DNA from: Clostridia bacterium
GTDB taxonomy: Bacteria > Bacillota > Clostridia > Oscillospirales > Acutalibacteraceae
Assembly: GCA_017503785.1 (NCBI GenBank)
Contig: JAFVSK010000010.1
Span: 1 to 64,000 of the forward strand
Direction: 5' to 3'
Length of the DNA: 64,000 bases
This document shows positions 60,832 through 64,000 of this stretch, piece by piece. Position numbers and translations under genes: made by a program. Position 1 is the stretch's first letter, and the number at the start of each line of letters is the position of its first letter. The notes under the pieces were generated by a model. It searched no databases. It saw only the letters and a list, made by a program, of their open reading frames with translations, and had not been told where the DNA came from.

Positions 60832-63800
60832 TTACATCTCGAATAAATTCATTTGACTGGAGGACGGAAGCGCGCCAAGCGCACCCAAGTCGCTCAACGA
60901 TTCCAAAACGGACTTGGAAATGCCCGAACGCACCTGCAAGTCGTCACGCGAGAGGAATTCGCCCTCCTCGCGTGCTGCCAGCAACGATTCGGCAGCCGCG
61001 CCACCCAAGCCTTTCACGGCGCTGAACGGCAAGCGGATCTTACCGTCCTCGGGCACAAACTTGTACGAATGTGAGCGATACAGATCCACAGGTAGGAACT
61101 CCACACCGCGCTGCATAGCTTCATAAATAATGTGCAACGCATCGGCCAAGGCCAATTCTTTGGCACTGGCTTCACCCTTTTCCATTTCGCGGATACGGTG
61201 CATTTCCGCCTTCACAGCCGCCTTGCCGCCCTGCACAAACTCGGCATCCACGTCTTCTCCGCGGCCGGTAAAATAGGCTGCATAGTAGGCTGCGGGGCGG
61301 TGCACCTTATACCACGCCACACGCAGGGCTGCCGTGCAATAGGCCGCTGCGTGCGCTTTCGGGAACATGTACTTGATCTTCATGCACGAGTCAACGTACC
61401 AATCGGGAACATTGTGCTCCTTCATGGCTGCAAAATGCTCCTCGGTGAGCAGTTTGGTGGCCTTGCCCTTACGCACGATCTCCATGATCTTAAACGCCAT
61501 CTTCGGCGGCAGGCCCTTGTGCATTAAGTAGGTCATAATGTTATCACGCGTACCGATAACCTCGGAAATGGTGCACGTGCCTGCGCGGATAAGCTCCTGC
61601 GCATTGCCAAGCCACACGTCGGTGCCGTGCGACAGACCTGAGATCTGCAACAAGTCGGCAAACGTGGTGGGACGGCAATCCAGCAGCATCTGCCGCACAA
61701 ACGGCGTGCCCATTTCGGGAAGCGACAACGTACCCGTTTCGCACTCGATATCCTCCACCGTAACGCCGAGCGGTTCGGGCGAGGTGAACAGCTTGTACAC
61801 CTCGGGATCCGACATGGGCACGTCCATTACGCTGATACCGGTGTATTCCTCCAAATACTTATACGTGGTAGGAATAACGTGGCCCAGGTTATCCAGTTTC
61901 AGAATGGTATCGTGAATGGAATGGAAGTCAAAGTGCGTGGTAATAACGTCGGAGTTGGGATCGTCGGCAGGATGCTGTGCCGGACAAAAATCTTCAATGA
62001 GATAATCGCTCGGCACCACAACCATACCACCGGGATGCTGGCCGGTGGTTTTCTTTACGCCGGTGCAGCCCACGGCCAAGCGGGCAATTTCGGCATTTGA
62101 CAACGGCAGATTCCGCGTTTCGGCGTACTTTTTCACATAGCCGAACGCTGTTTTATCGGCCACCGTGGAAATGGTGCCGGCCTTAAACACGTGATCGCTG
62201 CCGAACAGCGATTCGGTGTATTTATGCGCACGCGTTTGATATTCGCTGGCAAAGTTCAAGTCGATATCGGGCGTCTTATCGCCGTCGAAGCCCAAGAAGG
62301 TTTCGAACGGAATTTCCTGGCCGTCACGGTCCATCGATTTACCGCATTTCGGGCACGCCTTTTCCGGCAGGTCAAAGCCCGAGCCGTAGGAGCCGTCGGT
62401 AATAAATTCGGAATGCTTACAGTGTGAGCACACGTAGTGCGGTGCCAAGGGGTTAACCTCGGAAATACCGGCCATGTGCGCCACAAACGACGAGCCGACA
62501 GAACCACGCGAGCCAACCAAATACCCGTTATCTACCGAGTTTTTCACCAGCTTCTGCGCGATCATATACAACACGGCAAAGCCGTTTTTGATAATGGAAT
62601 TGAGCTCCTTCTCCAAGCGTGAGGCTACCAGTTCGGGCACCGGATTGCCGTAGATCTCTTTGGCGCGGTTCCAGGTGATCTCCGTCAACTGTTCGTTTGA
62701 GCCCTCAATGTGCGGCGGGTAGTTGCCGCCGGGAATGGGACGGATCTCCTCGATCATGTTCGCAATGCGATTGGGGTTTTCCACCACGATCTCATACGCT
62801 TTTTCGGGATCGAGATAATCGAACTCCCGCAGCATTTCATCGGTGGTACGGAAATACAAGGGCGGCTGGGTATCGGCATCGGCATATTCCTGCGCCGCCT
62901 GCAGAATACGGCGGTAGATCTCATCCTCGGGATCCATAAAGTGCACGTCACACGTGGCACAAACGGGAATATTCAGCTCCTCGCCCAAGCGAATGACGGT
63001 GCGATTACACTCCTTCAAAAACTCCTCGTTGTCATACAACGGAGGAGCCAGTTCCTCACCGTCCTTGTTCAACGTGGGGCGCAGCATAAAGGCGTTGTTG
63101 CCCAGCGGCTGCACTTCCAGAAAATCGTAAAACTTGGCGATCTCACACAGCTCGTCCCACGGTTTCCCCTCGACGATAGCGTGGAACAGCTCGCCCTGTT
63201 CGCAAGCACTGCCCACGATCAAGCCCTCACGCAGCTCGATCAGCTTACTGCGCGGAACGCGAGGACGCTTATAATAAGTTTGCAGATTACTGAGCGTAAT
63301 GAGCTTGTACAAATTCTTGAGACCCACGTTATTTTTAGCAAGCAGGATCTGGTGGTACGCACGCGGTGTATGCACGTACCCCTCCGGTGCCAAGGCGTTT
63401 AATCCCTGCAGCGTTTGGATGCCGCGCTCTTCTTTCAGTTCTTCCGCCAACCGCAAAAACACTCGCGCCAGCATCGCCGCTTCATCGCTGGAGCGACGAC
63501 GGTTGGGCACGTTCAGCTTCAAATGCTTGGAAACCGTTTCCAGCTTATAATTTTTTAAATCGGGGCAGCGCAAATAGGCTATGCGCTCCACGTCCACCGT
63601 GGTAAAATCGCACGTCACACCGCTGCGACGAGCGGCTGCGCGCAAAAACCCAATATCCTTGTGCGGGTTATAGAAAAGCACCGTGGGGGCTTCGCCGCAA
63701 AATTCAAAGAACTTCTGCACCGCCTCCGATTCGGTGGGGGCACCGCGAAGCATATCGTCGGTAATTCCCAGTTTTTCCGCCGTTTTCGGCAACAGCGGAA

Positions 63801-64000
63801 TACGCGGATCGGCAAAGGTAGCAAAATCGGCTGTCACTTCCCCGTCGCGCATGCGCACGGCACCGATCTCAATAATACGATCGCGGCGCGGATTATCACC
63901 GTTGGTTTTGATCTCAACGGCAATGATCTCACTTGCAAAGTCGCCGTCGTTCTTGCCGTCCACCACGGGCAGGGTATCGTCTTCGTAGTACCCCTCCATG
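60832..64000 (-). CDS. polC: DNA polymerase III alpha subunit, PolC type (5' end outside window)
   Basis: 1,056 codons of the C-terminal part; the N-terminal OB and first PHP segment, about 350 to 400 residues, lie beyond the edge, and the ATG at 63999 is probably internal. Visible in order: the DEDD exonuclease insert (about 20-190), the second PHP part, and the C-family polymerase core with the catalytic Asp pair in TPDIDLNFASEYQ, a Cys4 zinc motif (CSHCKHSEF and CPKCGKSMD), and a helix-hairpin-helix tail (IRLPFSAVKGLGG). Ends in a beta-clamp-binding-like QMNLFEM. In the exonuclease, the first motif reads IIAVEIKT where DxE is expected, and a later His is Arg, so proofreading may be lost. 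Replicates the chromosome. Confidence 0.93.
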   Translation of the reverse strand, partial: MEGYYEDDTLPVVDGKNDGDFASEIIAVEIKTNGDNPRRDRIIEIGAVRMRDGEVTADFATFADPRIPLLPKTAEKLGITDDMLRGAPTESEAVQKFFEFCGEAPTVLFYNPHKDIGFLRAAARRSGVTCDFTTVDVERIAYLRCPDLKNYKLETVSKHLKLNVPNRRRSSDEAAMLARVFLRLAEELKEERGIQTLQGLNALAPEGYVHTPRAYHQILLAKNNVGLKNLYKLITLSNLQTYYKRPRVPRSKLIELREGLIVGSACEQGELFHAIVEGKPWDELCEIAKFYDFLEVQPLGNNAFMLRPTLNKDGEELAPPLYDNEEFLKECNRTVIRLGEELNIPVCATCDVHFMDPEDEIYRRILQAAQEYADADTQPPLYFRTTDEMLREFDYLDPEKAYEIVVENPNRIANMIEEIRPIPGGNYPPHIEGSNEQLTEITWNRAKEIYGNPVPELVASRLEKELNSIIKNGFAVLYMIAQKLVKNSVDNGYLVGSRGSVGSSFVAHMAGISEVNPLAPHYVCSHCKHSEFITDGSYGSGFDLPEKACPKCGKSMDRDGQEIPFETFLGFDGDKTPDIDLNFASEYQTRAHKYTESLFGSDHVFKAGTISTVADKTAFGYVKKYAETRNLPLSNAEIARLAVGCTGVKKTTGQHPGGMVVVPSDYLIEDFCPAQHPADDPNSDVITTHFDFHSIHDTILKLDNLGHVIPTTYKYLEEYTGISVMDVPMSDPEVYKLFTSPEPLGVTVEDIECETGTLSLPEMGTPFVRQMLLDCRPTTFADLLQISGLSHGTDVWLGNAQELIRAGTCTISEVIGTRDNIMTYLMHKGLPPKMAFKIMEIVRKGKATKLLTEEHFAAMKEHNVPDWYVDSCMKIKYMFPKAHAAAYCTAALRVAWYKVHRPAAYYAAYFTGRGEDVDAEFVQGGKAAVKAEMHRIREMEKGEASAKELALADALHIIYEAMQRGVEFLPVDLYRSHSYKFVPEDGKIRLPFSAVKGLGGAAAESLLAAREEGEFLSRDDLQVRSGISKSVLESLSDLGALGALPSSSQMNLFEM

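Overview
The window is bacterial chromosome, about half G+C, densely coded, with strong vegetative promoters of the TTGACA-17-TATAAT type and GGAGG ribosome sites. It holds PolC, NAD-dependent ligase, clostridial-type topoisomerase IV, the glgB-C-D-A glycogen operon with GlgD, DUF1836, DUF951, DUF1292, and sporulation genes (dipicolinate synthase, YunB, BofA). This points to a spore-forming member of class Clostridia, most likely an Oscillospirales/Ruminococcaceae-like gut bacterium. That placement is inference from gene content.

Layout. 1-1150: a partial gene, an ADP-ribosyltransferase-like protein and tRNA-Tyr. 1.2-6.6 kb: asparagine synthetase, a secreted G5/3D cell-wall protein, a TauE/SafE exporter split into two half-genes behind a strange leader with four repeated ribosome-binding motifs, a DUF1292 protein and a structured RNA resembling 6S RNA. 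6.6-13.6 kb: a DUF1836-NfeD-flotillin-DUF975 membrane operon, a phosphatase, an XRE regulator and a GT2-GtrA glycosyltransferase. 13.6-19.4 kb: the glycogen operon. 19.5-22.3 kb: orphan MazF, a DUF47 protein and a secreted cell-wall-binding repeat protein. 22.4-32.9 kb: M20 peptidase, ligA, dipicolinate synthase, YunB, then the DUF951-prfA-tsaC-coaE-transglycosylase-M18 operon. 33-41.7 kb: FAD protein, RluA, a giant LRR and cell-wall-binding protein, PgeF, BofA, CapA, a HAD hydrolase and SecG. 41.9-46.1 kb: topoisomerase IV. 46.3-49.8 kb: envelope genes and an HD protein. 49.9-54.1 kb: a catabolic pair (catalytically unusual M24 plus phosphotriesterase-like enzyme) divergent from two paralogous AraC regulators. 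54.2-57.7 kb: a duplicated promoter, a broken secreted gene, a lipoprotein and two tandem metallophosphoesterases. 57.7-64 kb: EamA transporter, phosphodiesterase, RlmD and the C-terminal three quarters of PolC.

Working together: glgBCDA makes glycogen; dpaA-dpaB-yunB and bofA serve spore formation; the 8.2-10.9 kb operon looks like a membrane-microdomain unit; the 50-54 kb block looks like an inducible small-molecule degradation cassette.

Most interesting observations: a PolC whose proofreading exonuclease lacks two expected catalytic residues; the four-motif leader in front of the split TauE pair; an R-S-E type ADP-ribosyltransferase candidate; the pseudo-M24/phosphotriesterase cassette with twin AraC regulators; a perfect 48-bp tandem duplication of a promoter; and two paralogous Cys-rich cell-wall-repeat proteins, each with palindromic repeats upstream.
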